Assembly (NCBI GenBank): GCA_031267825.1
Contig: JAIRYJ010000037.1
Span: 1-64,000, forward strand
From: Bifidobacteriaceae bacterium
GTDB taxonomy: Bacteria > Actinomycetota > Actinomycetes > Actinomycetales > WQXJ01
DNA: 64,000 bases
Reading direction: 5' to 3'
Shown: one piece after another, positions 55,431 through 64,000 of the stretch
How the letters are laid out: the number at the start of each line of letters is the position of its first letter
Numbering within the stretch: position 1 is the first letter of the stretch
Translations under genes and position numbers: made by a program
The notes under the pieces: model-generated
Seen by the model: the letters and a program-made list of their open reading frames with translations, nothing else
Database searches by the model: none
Told to the model about the DNA's origin: nothing

Positions 55431-56315
55431 ATGGGTCCGTCGGATATGGAGAACTACGGCGAACAAGTCAATCGCCGAGTTGCCGTCGTGATGGCGGTCC
55501 GCAACGGGATGAAATACCTGCCTGAGCAACTCGGCTCGATCGTTGGGCAGAGTTGTACGCCTTCGGAGATCGCGGTTGTGGACGACATGTCCACAGATGG
55601 CAGTGCGGAGTACATCGAAGTAACATGTCGCGAGATTGCGGAAGTGAAAGTCCTGTCGGCGGGATCCCACACGGGGCGATCGGTCAATGGCCGAATTGGT
55701 GCCAATTTCGCTAAGGGTCTGCGGGCCACATCTCCGGGGACGGACTTGATCGCGTTCTGCGATCAGGATGACATCTGGGAACCTGACCGCCTCGAGCACC
55801 AAACGGCTCGCCTGAGTTGTTCCGCGGGCAGGTTGATGACAACGTCCGATGCGGAGATCATTGATGGCGAAAGTGAGCCGACTGGATCGCGGTTATGGGC
55901 TCAGTTCGGTATTAGGGAGGACTGGAATCAGTTGCCGCTGCATGACCAAATACAACGCATTTTGGCCCAATCGGTTGCGGTCGGAGCAACATCAATGATC
56001 CGTCGGGAGTTTGCGCTTGCTGTTGGTGACCCGCCCAGGGGACTGCTCCACGACAGGTGGTGGTCCATCGCGGCCGCCACGCATGGCGGACTTGACCTTG
56101 ATCCCACGGTAACGGTCAAGTATCGGGTACACGCTGGCCAAGCGGCTGGATTGGCCAGTAACAGCAGGCCATCGGCGATGGCGCTGAGGCTGGTGCGTGA
56201 GCCCGCGGATCTAGTGCGGCAAATCGTAGCTATCTCAGCGCTCCGGAAGGCCGCGCCAGAAGCGGCTAAAGACTTAAGCTACCGGTCCATCGTGCGGGCG
56301 GTTCTCAAGAGATGA
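55431..56315 (+). CDS. GT2 glycosyltransferase, rhamnosyltransferase-like
   Basis: A 294-residue GT-A enzyme (VAVVMAVRNGMKYLPEQLGS; IAVVDDMSTDGS; FCDQDDIWEPDRL with the DQDD metal motif; DRWW near the C-terminal helix). The FCDQDDxW pattern is common in WbbL/RfbN-like rhamnosyltransferases, fitting the dTDP-rhamnose genes nearby. Start ATG 55431, with ATG 55446 as alternative. It overlaps the next gene by ATGA. Confidence 0.88.
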   Translation: MGPSDMENYGEQVNRRVAVVMAVRNGMKYLPEQLGSIVGQSCTPSEIAVVDDMSTDGSAEYIEVTCREIAEVKVLSAGSHTGRSVNGRIGANFAKGLRATSPGTDLIAFCDQDDIWEPDRLEHQTARLSCSAGRLMTTSDAEIIDGESEPTGSRLWAQFGIREDWNQLPLHDQIQRILAQSVAVGATSMIRREFALAVGDPPRGLLHDRWWSIAAATHGGLDLDPTVTVKYRVHAGQAAGLASNSRPSAMALRLVREPADLVRQIVAISALRKAAPEAAKDLSYRSIVRAVLKR

Positions 56316-57370
56316 CGCGGGACCCGGAGCCTGCCGATGCGCAGCCACCTTTACGCCGTGACACCAGCCGCCCGGACCTGGGATCCAGCCCGCCTCTCCA
56401 GGGAGATGGGCAGAAAAAAGCGTTCGCAATACTCGTAGCGACATACCGCAGGCCAAGGCAGTTGCTCGATTTGCTTGAGTCAATTGGCCGTGCGAATGCC
56501 CGCGAAAAGTTTGATGTAGTGGTCGTTGATAATGACCCAGATCGCAGTGCGATCACCGCGCTTGCCGACTACCCAGAACCTGACGGATGGAGACTGATCG
56601 TTGCTCATGAGGAGCGACCAGGCATCGCGGCCGCCCGCAACAGGGGATTGGGAATCGCCGCAGGGCACTACAACTTCTATTGTTTCGTTGACGACGATGA
56701 AGTTGTGCCACCGCATTGGCTAGACGGCGTGATGAACTGGGCGAACCAGGAATCCGTTGATGCTGTTTCGGGGCCAGTTCGTTCGGTGTTTGCGACCGAG
56801 CCGCCAGCTTGGGCACGGTTGGGGGGTTTTTTTGAAGCGCCGGAGACCGAGTCTGGACGGCATGTGCCTCAGGCCGCTACAAATAACCTAGTCATGAAGG
56901 CGGATGCCCTGGAGAGGTTTGGGGTGAGTCGGTTCGATGAACGCTTCAGCGAGTCCGGTGGTTCTGACATTTTCCTTACGGCTCAGCTAGTTACCGCAGG
57001 AGCGACGATCGTTTGGGACAACGGCATGGAAGTGGTGGAGACGGTGCCTTTAGAGCGGTGCCGAGGCACCTGGATCGCAAGAAGGGCAATCCGTACTGGA
57101 GGAACGCATGGCCGTGTGATGCTGTGGCGTCCGGACACCGGTGTGGGCCGACCGGGGAGTTTTCTCAGAAGACTAGTAGTTGTTGCGCATGGCCTTGCCC
57201 GAATGCTCGCAGGTGCGCTTGCGGTGCTGACGTGTCCGCTGGTGAATCACTATGCCCGGGGGGCTGGAGGTCTCCGGAAACTTCTGCGAGGCATTGGCTT
57301 TGTAGGCGTCGGGTTTGGTCTGTACGTCAACGAGTACCGGCGGACTCCGGAGAACAAGGAAATGTCATAG
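56312..57370 (+). CDS. GT2 glycosyltransferase with C-terminal membrane segment
   Basis: A 352-residue GT-A enzyme. After a disordered 35-residue N-terminus come FAILVATYRRPRQLLDLLES, HEERPGIAAARNRGL, FVDDDEVVPPHWL (DDD metal motif) and a D-E-R-F-S-E-S-G-G-SD block. Hydrophobic stretches near 290-340 may anchor it to the membrane. It is coupled to the preceding GT2 by ATGA, so the two probably add successive sugars. Donor unknown. Confidence 0.87.
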   Translation: MTRDPEPADAQPPLRRDTSRPDLGSSPPLQGDGQKKAFAILVATYRRPRQLLDLLESIGRANAREKFDVVVVDNDPDRSAITALADYPEPDGWRLIVAHEERPGIAAARNRGLGIAAGHYNFYCFVDDDEVVPPHWLDGVMNWANQESVDAVSGPVRSVFATEPPAWARLGGFFEAPETESGRHVPQAATNNLVMKADALERFGVSRFDERFSESGGSDIFLTAQLVTAGATIVWDNGMEVVETVPLERCRGTWIARRAIRTGGTHGRVMLWRPDTGVGRPGSFLRRLVVVAHGLARMLAGALAVLTCPLVNHYARGAGGLRKLLRGIGFVGVGFGLYVNEYRRTPENKEMS

Positions 57371-57853
57371 CCTGACCTCGCCCGGCCGGTGGCGCTTTAC
57401 CTGCGGGCAGCGACCTGGTTGCTAGAAACGTGAGCCAATCATCATTAACCCATGGCAGACCACCAACGGTTGCCGGGTGACAGGTGGTTGGCGGTGAGCC
57501 GGGACGATGCCGACCCTCGGGGAACGCTCCTGGTCCGTCTTGGGTGCTGGGCATGTTGGTGGGCTGGGAGCTGGTGGGGCGGCATCGGGCAAATTGAAAC
57601 CAGCGTGCGGCCGCACAACCACAGGTGTGGTTCGATGACCACAGCGCGCGGATGGGCAGCGGGCTGAGCCAGCCGTTGCGGTGCTGGATCGCCTTTTCGG
57701 TGTGGAGCAAGACGCCGCGGACCACCCGGTCAGCGAAACGGCGTCGAATAGGTGGTCGCCAGGGCGCGTCGCCGTGAATTCGCGGCCCATGGTTGGGTCG
57801 GCTGATTCGCCGGGTGTCAGCAGGTGGTTTGCCGTCAGTCGATCTGACTGTGG
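57371..57853. other. Intergenic region with REPIN-like element, no clear gene
   Basis: A 483-bp gap. Open frames exist on the minus strand but have no recognisable family and stop at each other. The region includes an inverted pair of dispersed motifs (57501-57593, separate entry). It may contain the remains of a decayed gene, but nothing can be named. Confidence 0.4.
57501..57593. repeat. REPIN-like inverted pair of dispersed motifs
   Basis: Left arm GGGACGATGCCGACC at 57501-57515 and right arm GGGGCGGCATCGGGCAAA ending at 57593. The arms are inverted copies of the same core, about 60 bases apart. The inside is unrelated to that of the 69-bp repeats. The right arm is the 17-mer class, the left arm the 14-mer class. 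Confidence 0.75.
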
Positions 57854-58288
57854 TTAATCGTCGATCATTCTGGCCGCGACCGCCGGCTCAAGCCACTTCA
57901 GACCAGGTACCTGGGCAAAGACCGGGTCCGTCGAGATCACCACCGTTACCCCACAGACCAGTGCTGTTGCTGCGTGGACAGCGTCGCGGCCGCGGATGGT
58001 GGGCGATATCTCGATCAGTCGCATAGCTTCTTCAAGCACGGCTGTATCAAAAGGCATGACCTCGAAGACCGCGGCTACATCCCGACCGTCCCGCACGGCC
58101 GCTAAACGGTCCGATGTCACCCGCATCCGGTGGTAGATCAACTCCCGAATCATCTCAGCGCTGGCCACGCCAGTCAGACGGCCAGCTCCGGCCGCCCGGA
58201 GAAGAGCTAGACACGGCTCCTTAGCCGGGTGTGGGCCACCTAAGGCGTAGATGGGAATGTTGGAGTCAACCAAGGCGGCCAAACTCAT
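57854..58288 (-). CDS. vapC: PIN-domain toxin (VapC family)
   Basis: A 144-residue PIN-domain ribonuclease, toxin of a type II pair. Acidic residues are visible: D8 (LVDSN), E44-E49 region (ASAEMIRE), and D in IRGRDAVHAATAL and STDPVF. Relatives cleave tRNA or rRNA. It overlaps the antitoxin by ATGA (58285-58288), antitoxin first. The module seems intact. Confidence 0.88.
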   Translation of the reverse strand: MSLAALVDSNIPIYALGGPHPAKEPCLALLRAAGAGRLTGVASAEMIRELIYHRMRVTSDRLAAVRDGRDVAAVFEVMPFDTAVLEEAMRLIEISPTIRGRDAVHAATALVCGVTVVISTDPVFAQVPGLKWLEPAVAARMIDD

Positions 58289-58560
58289 GCGCCGGGCTCC
58301 CCGAACATCTCCCTTTCGATGCTGGCCTTGATAACAGGCCAGTCTTCGGACGGGGTCTCATTCGACGCTTCAGCGCGGCGCAATAGCCGTTCCACCGCTG
58401 CACGCCTGCCAGACCCAACGCGGGTCAATTTCTCATCTACGGCCTCACGGACAACCGCGGCAACTGATTTGCCTTGGGATCTGGCTAGACGCTCCAACAT
58501 TTCGCCGCGCTCTGGGTCAATCAGTATTTGCAGGCGCCGCTCCAACACTGCAATGCTCAT
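58285..58560 (-). CDS. vapB: Ribbon-helix-helix antitoxin (VapB family)
   Basis: A 91-residue antitoxin with an N-terminal RHH domain (RRLQILIDPERGEMLERLAR; VAAVVREAVDEKL) and a C-terminal tail (EDWPVIKASIEREMFGE) expected to wrap the toxin. First gene of the operon; it normally represses its own promoter, which would lie in the region after 58560. Confidence 0.88.
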   Translation of the reverse strand: MSIAVLERRLQILIDPERGEMLERLARSQGKSVAAVVREAVDEKLTRVGSGRRAAVERLLRRAEASNETPSEDWPVIKASIEREMFGEPGA

Positions 58561-59238
58561 AAGTTAGCATGTGCAGCGCTTGGGACAAGGGTCCGACGAG
58601 ACTCATGATTACGGCCCGCGTGGAGGGGCCTGTGCCTCACGGATTTTTGCCCGCGTAGCGAACCCCTCTTCCATACCGGTGGCGAGGGCCGCCACGGTGG
58701 GCGGATGGGAAGCGGGTTGTCGATGCTGTCAAGAGCCGGGATCACCAAGAAGTACGCCAGCCGGTACGCCAAAGCGCCGAAGAAACTGAAGTCGTAGATC
58801 CTCACCCAGTTGTGCGACGTGACCGGATGGTCCAGGGACAACGCACGGCGCCTGGCACCGACCAAGACCCGCCGCCTGGAGGAGCAAACCAAACCCAAAC
58901 CGCCCGACCCGAAGGGCGTCAAACGCTGCGGCCCAGACCCCATGGCCGGGTCCCAGCGTGGAGGGACGAAAAACGAGTGACGCTGTAGTCCAGACCCCGT
59001 CGTTACGCGGGCATTTCATCTATGAGGCACGAGGAACGTTTCGCGGGCACTTGACTTTGAGGCACCTCGGGGTCAGCAGCGCAGTGTTTTCCTTTGGGAA
59101 CACCAGCGTGTCCGCGGCTGAGATAGGGATGAAACCAGGCGCCGACCCGCGCTGGGGAAATCGGAGAGGCTGGGAGCCGGCGGGGCGGGCGATTGATGCA
59201 GAGGCGCATCAATAATGATGCAAGGCTAGAAGCATGGT
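58561..59238. other. Spacer of 678 bp, decayed DNA, no gene recognised
   Basis: Open frames on both strands overlap without any family character. Two short imperfect direct repeats of about 27 bp, built on CGCGGGCA(T/C)TT and (A/T)(T/G)GAGGCAC, occur at about 59007-59033 and 59041-59067. They resemble the tail of a degraded mobile element, but none could be identified. Confidence 0.4.
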
Positions 59239-59382
59239 GTGAGAACCACTGTTGACCTACCGGAGGCTCTGTACGCCAGAGTCAAACGCCACGCCGAATC
59301 GCACCAACAGTCGCTCCTGGCGACATTCGACCAAGCTCTAGCCGCGGCCTATCCGGCGGACACTTACCTCATCGGTACGTAG
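59239..59382 (+). CDS. Orphan small RHH antitoxin-like protein
   Basis: A 47-codon frame from GTG 59239 to TAG 59382 reading RTTVDLPEALYARVKRHAES and then a short helix. This matches the N-terminal RHH domain of VapB-type antitoxins. A normal family member has about 30 more residues to bind the toxin, and no toxin follows, since ugd starts on the other strand 21 bp later. It is probably a remnant or a solitary antitoxin. Confidence 0.5.
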   Translation: MRTTVDLPEALYARVKRHAESHQQSLLATFDQALAAAYPADTYLIGT

Positions 59383-59403
59383 GAGGCCGCTTTCGCCAGC
59401 CTC

Positions 59404-60567
59404 CTAGTCGCGGCGGTAAACGTCCCGGGTATAAAGCTTGTCCGCCACATCCGTCAGTTCCTCAGACCAGCGGTTAGCGACAATGACATCCGCCTGATCT
59501 TTGAATGTTTCCAGATCAGACACCACAGTGGCGCCGTCAAGAGACGGCGCGTCAAGCAACGGTTCGTAAATGATGATCTCCAAGCCCGCCCTCGCCAGCC
59601 TGGCCATAACCCCCAGAATGGCTGACTCACGGAAATTGTCAGACCCCGTTTTCATGGTTAGACGGTAAATACCGACCTTCTTCGGGGTACGGGCCAAAAT
59701 AGCCGCCGCTATATAATCCATCCGCGTGCTATTGGATTCAACAATCGCGGTAATCAGGTTCTGCGGTAACAACCCATAATTGGCCAGCAGTTGGCGTGAA
59801 TCCTTCGGTAAGCAGTACCCGCCATAACCGAACGACGGGTTGTTGTAATGGTCACCGATGCGAGGATCCAGCGCCACAGCCCCCACAATCTCCGCCGTTC
59901 TCAAGTCGTGGACAGCCGCGTAAGTGTCCAGTTCATTGAAAAACGCGACCCGCAACGCCAAATACGTGTTAGCGAACAGTTTGGCCGCCTCCGCTTCAGA
60001 CGGCCCAGTCAACAGGACCGGAGGATCGTTAAGAGCCGCCTCCGACAGCAGATCAGCTACCTCTTGCCCCAGCGCCGACCGGTCACCCACCACAATCCGC
60101 GAAGGCCTCAAGTTATCCTCCAAGGCGCGTGATTCGCGTAGAAACTCCGGCACAAAAACAATGCCCGCGCCAGGATGCTTAGCCCGCATCCGTTCAGTAA
60201 ACCCAACCGGAACCGTCGACTTGATAACAAAAGTGGCTTGCGGGACTTGGAGGGCGGCATCGTCCAAAACCTGTTCCAGCGAACTTGTGTCAAAGCTGCC
60301 ACTTTGGTGATCGTAATTAGTTGGAGTCGCCAAAATGACATAACTGGCGTTCTGGCAAGCCTGTTCCAGTGAAGTGGTAGCCGAAAGGTTAAGCTCGGCT
60401 GATTGCAGGAAATCTCCCAGAGTCGCGTCATAGAACGGCGACCGGCGCGAGTTGACCAAATCAACTTTGGTCGGGTCAATGTCGCAAACCGTCACCTGAT
60501 GGCGTTGGGCTAGAACAGCGGCCAGCGTCAAACCGACATAACCGGCACCGATCACGGCGATCCGCAT
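59404..60567 (-). CDS. ugd: UDP-glucose 6-dehydrogenase
   Basis: A 387-residue enzyme oxidising UDP-glucose to UDP-glucuronate. NAD site IAVIGAGYVGLTLA at the N-terminus, KSTVPVGFTERM, FVPEFLRESRAL, and catalytic Cys in GYGGYCLPKDSRQL. It is of the short UgdA/Cap3A type. Its product could feed the neighbouring polysaccharide locus. A reverse copy of the dispersed 14-mer (60252-60265) codes LDDAA in the region 110-114. Confidence 0.95.
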   Translation of the reverse strand: MRIAVIGAGYVGLTLAAVLAQRHQVTVCDIDPTKVDLVNSRRSPFYDATLGDFLQSAELNLSATTSLEQACQNASYVILATPTNYDHQSGSFDTSSLEQVLDDAALQVPQATFVIKSTVPVGFTERMRAKHPGAGIVFVPEFLRESRALEDNLRPSRIVVGDRSALGQEVADLLSEAALNDPPVLLTGPSEAEAAKLFANTYLALRVAFFNELDTYAAVHDLRTAEIVGAVALDPRIGDHYNNPSFGYGGYCLPKDSRQLLANYGLLPQNLITAIVESNSTRMDYIAAAILARTPKKVGIYRLTMKTGSDNFRESAILGVMARLARAGLEIIIYEPLLDAPSLDGATVVSDLETFKDQADVIVANRWSEELTDVADKLYTRDVYRRD

Positions 60568-60981
60568 AGTTGTGGAGCCTCTCTATTGGGGTACGCCCGG
60601 TCCTGGGCAACTCCAGCAGTGTAGTACCGGCGCGAAGGCACCAATAGACCGGCCCAGAAGACCAGGCCGGGGCGCTGACTGGTGTGCCACCGGGACTGGG
60701 CGGAGGTCTGGCCAGGGGGTTGGGCAGGGGACTGGGCGCGGGTCTGGCCAGGGGGCTGGGCAAGGGCCTGGGCGCGGGTCTGGGCAGAGGGGTTGGCCCA
60801 AGGTCGGTAAGGCACACTCGCCTCTGGCCGTGAGCGGCTGCGCGGCGTCACTCTGACTTGCTCCGCCATCAGTCTGGGCTCGTCATGTCGGCGCCACTGA
60901 GGCCAGCGAGTGTCTGGCCGTTCTGGGCGGTTATGGGCATAAGCGCGGCAGAACTGCCCACAGGTGTTGTAACCTTGAGTC
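60568..60981. repeat. Spacer with GC-rich tandem repeats
   Basis: A 414-bp spacer between divergent genes. From about 60690 to 60800 it consists of imperfect 10-12-bp units such as CTGGGCGCGGGT, CTGGCCAGGGGG and TTGGGCAGGGGA. Apparent open frames here are by-products of this repetition. A promoter for the helix-turn-helix gene probably lies at 60900-60980. Confidence 0.65.
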
Positions 60982-61308
60982 ATGGAAAGCGTCGTGATCC
61001 CGCCCGCGTCGGTGAAACTGAACCCGAGCCGGGAGTCGGATTGGGCCAGAGCCGTACTCGACTTCGTGTCCAAAGCCGCGAGCGAAGGTAAGACCGTCCT
61101 GGTCAGCGCGGATGAGAGAACGTTTTCCCCGGGCCAGGCGGCCCAGATCGCGAACGTTTCGCGCATGACCATTCAGCGTCGGATCGAGGATGGGACCATC
61201 AAAGCTGTCAAGCGGGGTTCGCGGTGGCGGATCGCGGAATCCGAGTTGGAACGCTACCGCTGGCAGGTTTACGCCGACACGGTGGCGGGGATGGCGGATG
61301 ACTTCTGA
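60982..61308 (+). CDS. Excisionase-like helix-turn-helix protein (antitoxin type)
   Basis: A 108-residue DNA-binding protein. The C-terminal part is a MerR/excisionase-type winged helix: FSPGQAAQIANVSRMTIQRR, EDGTIKAVKRGSRWRI. The N-terminus (LNPSRESDWARAVLDFVSKA) matches proteins that precede PIN-domain toxins in Actinobacteria. Its end overlaps the start of a broken PIN gene by 11 bp, so it was most likely the antitoxin of that pair. Confidence 0.8.
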   Translation: MESVVIPPASVKLNPSRESDWARAVLDFVSKAASEGKTVLVSADERTFSPGQAAQIANVSRMTIQRRIEDGTIKAVKRGSRWRIAESELERYRWQVYADTVAGMADDF

Positions 61309-61525
61309 AGCCCGCTTCTCGGTCTTCGTTGACGCCGACGTGCTGGCGGTGCCGCAGTCCCGTCAGTTGAAACGCTGCTGCCTCACTTCTGGCCCAGATG
61401 GCGCCCGGACCTACGGATCTTCTGCCCTGATCCGCTCACGTGGCGCATCCTGGCGGCCGCATCGCTGCTCGATGTGCTGGCGGTGTCTGAGGGCAACTAC
61501 CCAATCAATGAGACGCTCCGGATAG
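61298..61525 (+). pseudogene. PIN-domain toxin remnant
   Basis: ATG 61298 starts TSEARFSVFVDADVLAVP, a normal PIN-domain N-terminus with its first catalytic Asp. The frame then turns Arg/Cys/Ser-rich and loses similarity. A different frame near 61470-61578 reads LLDVLAVSEGNYPINETLRI before a stop, possibly the tail of the same or another gene. The remaining PIN acidic residues are missing, so the toxin is inactive. Confidence 0.6.
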
Positions 61526-61616
61526 AGACCGAAGCCGCCGTGGCGGCATCAAAACTCGATCTGTCGACACCCACCTAACCAGGCCGGGCCGCATCAGCCA
61601 GCCCGCATCAACCCGC

Positions 61617-62585
61617 CTAACCAGCCCGGGCCGCGTCGGCCCGTCGCTGAGTCGCCCGGGTCAGATCATTCGGCACACCGGTGATGGCGGCGATGATGTC
61701 CTCGTAGGACACGTCAGCCATTGGCGCTTCACCGTTGATCCGGCCGTGCCGCATCACCACCAGTCGGTCCGCCACAGCTTGAACATCAGCCAGAATGTGG
61801 CTGATCAGCATCACGCCGTAGCCCAGGTCACGCAAATGTTCAATCAGATTGAGGACTTCAGCGGTTTGTGTGACGGACAGTGAGGATGTCGGCTCATCGA
61901 GCACAACTATCCGAGGCGACCCGAGCAGCGCCCGCGCCACCGCCGTTGACTGGCGCTGCCCGCCAGATAAGGCCGCCACCTTGGTCCGCACCGAAGGCAG
62001 CCGGGCGCCGATCCGCCCAAAAACTGACCGCGCGATGTCCTCCATGGCGGCCTCTTTCATGACGCCATAGGCCCGAGCCTCGCGCCCCAGGAACAGGTTC
62101 GCCACAATATCCAGGTTGTCGCACAACGCCAGGTCCTGGAAAACGGTCGCAACGCCTAGTTCGTGGGCGGCGGCCGGTGTTGGGATCAAGGTTGGCCGCC
62201 CATCCAAGTAGATCGTTCCTGAATCTGGCGGGTGAACCCCGGCGATTGTTTTAGCCAGAACTGATTTGCCGGCCGCGTTGTCACCCACCACAGCGACCAC
62301 TTCATGGGCCCGGATGTCAAAGTCGACATGGTCTAAAGCACGCACCGAACCGAATTTCTTGCAGACGCCGCGGAGCGAAAGTATGGGCGGCGGCAGGGGG
62401 CTGCTGGGTTTGGTAACTTGACCAGTGGACGATGCCGCCCGGTCGGAATCGTCCACTACTTGGGTCGCGCTGGGGGCCGGGTTTTGCGAAGTGTCCCGGG
62501 CTGGGTTTGAGGCCCGGCTGGGGACCGCGCTTGAGGCTGGGTTCTGACTAGCGTCTCGGGCTGGGTTCCGATGGTCAGTTGGCAT
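61617..62585 (-). CDS. Sugar-type ABC transporter ATP-binding protein (single domain)
   Basis: A 322-residue ATPase with Walker A GDNAAGKS (101-108), signature LSGGQRQ, Walker B RIVVLDEPT and switch His in LISH. The sequence is like one half of carbohydrate importers (RbsA/XylG/FrcA group). The first 65 residues are a repeat-rich extension (NPARDxSQNP twice) not found in the family. It overlaps the ROK gene by 11 bp. Permease and binding-protein genes are not next to it on the 3' side. Confidence 0.88.
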   Translation of the reverse strand: MPTDHRNPARDASQNPASSAVPSRASNPARDTSQNPAPSATQVVDDSDRAASSTGQVTKPSSPLPPPILSLRGVCKKFGSVRALDHVDFDIRAHEVVAVVGDNAAGKSVLAKTIAGVHPPDSGTIYLDGRPTLIPTPAAAHELGVATVFQDLALCDNLDIVANLFLGREARAYGVMKEAAMEDIARSVFGRIGARLPSVRTKVAALSGGQRQSTAVARALLGSPRIVVLDEPTSSLSVTQTAEVLNLIEHLRDLGYGVMLISHILADVQAVADRLVVMRHGRINGEAPMADVSYEDIIAAITGVPNDLTRATQRRADAARAG

Positions 62586-63768
62586 AGCTCACCTCTGTAA
62601 TATCGGCCGTCAAACTGACCGAATCCAAGGCCAGAGCGGTGGCGCCACGGACTGGGGCAAGGTCTCCGAGGGCGGCCTGAACAATCCTCAACGGTGACGC
62701 CGGATTGCGCAGCACAGCCCGCCCGGCCTCGTTCCGGATCGGGTCAAGTAGCAGGTCACCGCAACGGGCCAGTTCACCGCCAATCACCACGACGCGCGGA
62801 TTGATGACGTTGGCTAAAGCCGCCACAGCGACGCCCACAAAAAGGCCGGCATCGGCCACGACCCGTGAACAACCAGCGTCACCAGCCAGGCACTGGTTGA
62901 CTACATCACGTAAAGACAGGTTGCCGTGGGTGGCGCGGAGCGATTCGACCAAAGCGTTGGCGTTGACGACGGTTTCAAGGCAGCCACGGTTACCGCAATG
63001 GCAGATGGCGCCACTGTCCACCACCCGAATGTGGCCGATCTCCCCGGCCGTACCAGCCGCACCGCGGAAGATCTGACCGTCAATCACCAGACCGGCCCCA
63101 ACGCCGTGGCCAACATAAACATAGGCCGCCACATCGGCTCCTTGCGCCGCCCCGAAACGGCGTTCGGCGAGGGCCGCCAGGTTGGCGTCATTGTCAACAA
63201 AAACGGGTGTATCCAGGCGCCGGGCCATTGATGGGGCGATCTGAACCTCATCCCAGCCGCGCTGGATACCGTGCACTGGCAAACTGCCGTCACGGTGGTC
63301 AACTGGTGCGGCGATGCCTAAACCAACACCGCGCAGTTCCTCATGTGAGGCGCCAATCGATTCGAGCAGGTCAGCGATCAGTAAAGCCGCCCGGTCCATG
63401 CCGGTGTCCGCCCGGTGATCGGCTGGCAGTGGCATGTGCTGCTGCGCGATGACCGTTCCGACCAGGTCTGATAGTTCGATTCGCAATGTTCGTGAGGCGA
63501 AATGAACTCCCGCCACCAGGCCAAGCCGCCTAGCTAACGAGACTTGCAGGGCCCGACGTCCGGAGCGTGACACTGGGCTGGTGGTGACCACACCGTTGGC
63601 GGTTAGTTCCTTGACAATGTTTGACACTGTGGCGGTCGACAGGCCCGCCGCGTCGGCGATTTCAACTTGGGTCAGGGCGCCGAACCGTTTGATGGCGTCC
63701 AGAATGCGCCCGCGGTTGGCTTCGCGCAGGGAACTTTGTGATCCCAGGGTGGGCCGCTCCGTGGTCAC
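62575..63768 (-). CDS. ROK-family transcriptional repressor
   Basis: A 397-residue regulator. An N-terminal winged helix (LTQVEIADAAGLSTATVSN, about 32-50) is followed by a ROK sugar-kinase-like domain (GVGLGIAAPVDH; FVDNDANLAALAE; GTAGEIGHI) with the zinc motif CHCGNRGCLE. The zinc site and sugar pocket suggest a sugar or sugar-phosphate inducer. It is coupled to the ABC ATPase downstream (11-bp overlap), so a carbohydrate uptake operon is likely. The start is GTG 63768. Confidence 0.92.
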   Translation of the reverse strand: MTTERPTLGSQSSLREANRGRILDAIKRFGALTQVEIADAAGLSTATVSNIVKELTANGVVTTSPVSRSGRRALQVSLARRLGLVAGVHFASRTLRIELSDLVGTVIAQQHMPLPADHRADTGMDRAALLIADLLESIGASHEELRGVGLGIAAPVDHRDGSLPVHGIQRGWDEVQIAPSMARRLDTPVFVDNDANLAALAERRFGAAQGADVAAYVYVGHGVGAGLVIDGQIFRGAAGTAGEIGHIRVVDSGAICHCGNRGCLETVVNANALVESLRATHGNLSLRDVVNQCLAGDAGCSRVVADAGLFVGVAVAALANVINPRVVVIGGELARCGDLLLDPIRNEAGRAVLRNPASPLRIVQAALGDLAPVRGATALALDSVSLTADITEVSYAN

Positions 63769-64000
63769 GCGGCAAGTCTAGACCAGCCCTCGGAGCCTTT
63801 TAGGGATCGGCCTGTGCGGGTCCGGTCCGGTCCGGGATGGGCTGGTGCGGCATCAGTTGGTGCGGGATCGATCTGGGAGGCTGGCCTAACTGGTGTGGGC
63901 CCCGTCCGAAAGGCTGACTTAGCTGGTGGCCGCCGGGTGGGGCCGGACTGGGGGACGGCATCGTCCAGCTTGGCTTTACTGGTCAAAGTCACAATTCGAT
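63769..64000. other. Window end, upstream region of the ROK operon
   Basis: No gene recognised. The sequence has short GGTCCGG/GGTGCGG repeats around 63820-63870 and a dispersed 14-mer GGACGGCATCGTCC at 63953-63966. Confidence 0.4.

Noticed and set aside
57327..57790. Overlapping minus-strand frames after the second GT2 gene
   Set aside because: They conflict with each other and with the REPIN-like element, and no family was recognised.
58557..58943. A minus-strand frame of 128 codons upstream of vapB
   Set aside because: It has no recognisable domain, and its end overlaps the vapB start and would cover the likely vapBC promoter. Kept as decayed DNA.
60552..61172. A minus-strand 206-codon frame over the tandem repeats
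   Set aside because: It exists because the short tandem repeats keep frames open; it overlaps the excisionase-like gene and the ugd start.

Overview
The window is GC-rich, gene-dense DNA from a member of the Actinomycetota. The evidence is the gene content: DUF3263, LytR_C, DUF3027, DUF2530 and WXG100 proteins, a DtxR/IdeR-type regulator, CIRCE control of groEL, menaquinone genes, and frequent GTG/TTG starts with 4-base ATGA/TTGA overlaps. The genus cannot be fixed from sequence reading alone. No rRNA, CRISPR array, intact transposase or replication origin was seen.

Layout. 0.1-0.8 kb: remnant of a large serine recombinase abutting tRNA-Arg(CCT). 0.9-25.4 kb: mostly core genes. These are a YgjP-type metallopeptidase, a lone winged-helix regulator, the AmmeMemoRadiSam trio (amrB-amrA-amrS), ung, DUF3263, a LytR_C protein, groEL behind tandem CIRCE operators, two two-component systems, a WXG100 protein, an HD-type phosphohydrolase homologue, a cold-shock/DUF3027/DUF2530 group, two MFS exporters followed by a DtxR regulator, a 1262-residue DUF4062-NTPase-TPR protein of STAND architecture, and YajQ. 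25.8-26.3 kb: tRNA-Tyr, tRNA-Thr and tRNA-Met. 26.4-29.1 kb: a decayed accessory island with an RHH-fusion antitoxin, a truncated coupled partner, an AAA/DUF4143 ATPase and a Fic pseudogene. Two copies of a 69-bp repeat with inverted ends lie on either side of the ATPase.

29.1-39.7 kb: a membrane C5-epimerase-like protein and a sulfatase-fold membrane protein, then menC-menD-htrA convergent with menF, then an LRV-type repeat protein. 40.0-57.4 kb: a surface-polysaccharide locus. It has an initiating sugar transferase, rmlB, rmlA, an rmlC-rmlD fusion, a DUF1972 glycosyltransferase, a Gfo/Idh/MocA oxidoreductase, a conserved unknown, a flippase fused to a GT2 domain, an O-antigen ligase/polymerase, a UDP-HexNAc-type dehydrogenase, an unknown and two GT2 enzymes. 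UDP-glucose dehydrogenase follows at 59.4 kb. 57.8-61.6 kb: vapBC, an orphan RHH gene and a broken excisionase-like/PIN pair. The end carries a sugar-type ABC ATPase and a ROK repressor.

How the parts fit. The polysaccharide genes could build a rhamnose- and uronic-acid-containing surface polymer. The C5-epimerase-like and sulfatase-fold proteins could modify such a polymer outside the membrane; this is inference. The least expected signal is a dispersed short repeat, TTTGCCCGATGCCGNCC or GGACGATGCCGNCC, found at least 14 times in genes and spacers. It is sometimes paired in inverted orientation like a REPIN and sometimes read in frame inside conserved enzymes. Several conserved proteins also carry in-frame low-complexity insertions.
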